A stretch of 5,994 nucleotides of DNA from an uncultured Blautia sp. (GTDB lineage: Bacteria; Bacillota; Clostridia; Lachnospirales; Lachnospiraceae), in the NCBI GenBank assembly GCA_900552095.1, contig URYM01000119.1:1-5994 (forward strand). Direction: 5' to 3'. Made by a program: the position numbers and the translations under genes. This document shows, piece after piece, positions 5,954-5,994 of this stretch. Under the pieces are notes generated by a model. That model saw nothing but the letters and a program-made list of their open reading frames with translations, did not search any database and was not told where the DNA came from. Numbering within the stretch: the first letter of the stretch is position 1; the number at the start of each line of letters is the position of its first letter.

Positions 5954-5994
5954 CTGTCTCTTATACACATCTGACGCTGCCGACGATCTTACGC
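5954..5994. other. Nextera (Tn5) sequencing adapter, not genomic
   Basis: Positions 5954-5972 are exactly the 19-base mosaic end CTGTCTCTTATACACATCT. Positions 5973-5986 are GACGCTGCCGACGA, the rest of the complement of the Nextera Read-1 transposase adapter. The final eight bases TCTTACGC (5987-5994) are the reverse complement of GCGTAAGA, which I recall as i5 index S517/N517. The stretch should be trimmed. It creates the well-known false N-terminus MCIRDR on the minus strand and a false LSLIHI end on a plus-strand frame. Confidence 0.98.

Noticed and set aside
5953..5970. ATG at 5970 as the start of the PTS IIC gene (N-terminus MCIRDR)
   Set aside because: These codons are encoded by the Nextera mosaic end, not by the genome; homologues have a different N-terminus.
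5954..5972. A Tn5/IS50 transposon end, hinting at a mobile element
   Set aside because: The 19-base mosaic end is followed directly by the Illumina Read-1 adapter and an 8-base index, so it comes from library preparation.
1..5994. CRISPR arrays, tRNA or rRNA genes, insertion sequences
   Set aside because: I saw no direct-repeat arrays, no cloverleaf or rRNA-like stretches and no transposase; coding sequence fills nearly all of 124-5952.

Overview
The window looks like one end of an assembled contig from a gut-type Firmicute, most likely a Clostridia/Lachnospiraceae member. This is inferred from the moderate GC content, the strong AGGAGG-type ribosome binding sites, the tightly packed genes and the gene types (UlaA-type PTS, SorC-family regulator, signal-less aryl-sulfotransferase). 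No rRNA or other taxonomic marker is present, so the placement is tentative.

All six genes lie on the minus strand and read from high to low coordinates as one apparent operon. In transcription order they are a 5'-truncated UlaA-family PTS IIC permease (4543-5952), its IIB phosphocarrier (4259-4546), a SorC/DeoR-type sugar-responsive regulator (3257-4237), an aryl-sulfate sulfotransferase without a signal peptide (1369-3264), a thioredoxin reductase-like flavoprotein (459-1382) and a thioredoxin (124-444). Junctions are a 4-bp ATGA overlap, a 21-bp gap, an 8-bp overlap, a 14-bp overlap and a 14-bp gap. Every start has a good Shine-Dalgarno sequence, and I saw no internal promoter or terminator. 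A hairpin plus U-rich tail at about 69-111 ends the unit. An extended -10 promoter at 8-35 (minus strand) then starts the next transcription unit, which lies off the left edge.

The last 41 bases (5954-5994) are not genomic. They are the Nextera/Tn5 mosaic end, the Read-1 adapter remainder and an 8-base i5 index. The apparent N-terminus MCIRDR of the permease is therefore an artefact, and the true start is missing, probably by only about a dozen residues.

A plausible reading is that the PTS imports and phosphorylates an unidentified, ascorbate-like or sulfated/phenolic substrate, that the regulator senses the resulting phosphorylated compound, and that the cytoplasmic sulfotransferase moves sulfate between aryl compounds. 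A dedicated thioredoxin pair would supply reducing power. The reductase lacks the usual NADPH 2'-phosphate-binding arginines and the thioredoxin has TCGPC instead of WCGPC, so the pair may not be the housekeeping system. No PTS IIA gene is present; it presumably lies upstream, beyond the contig end, or elsewhere in the genome.
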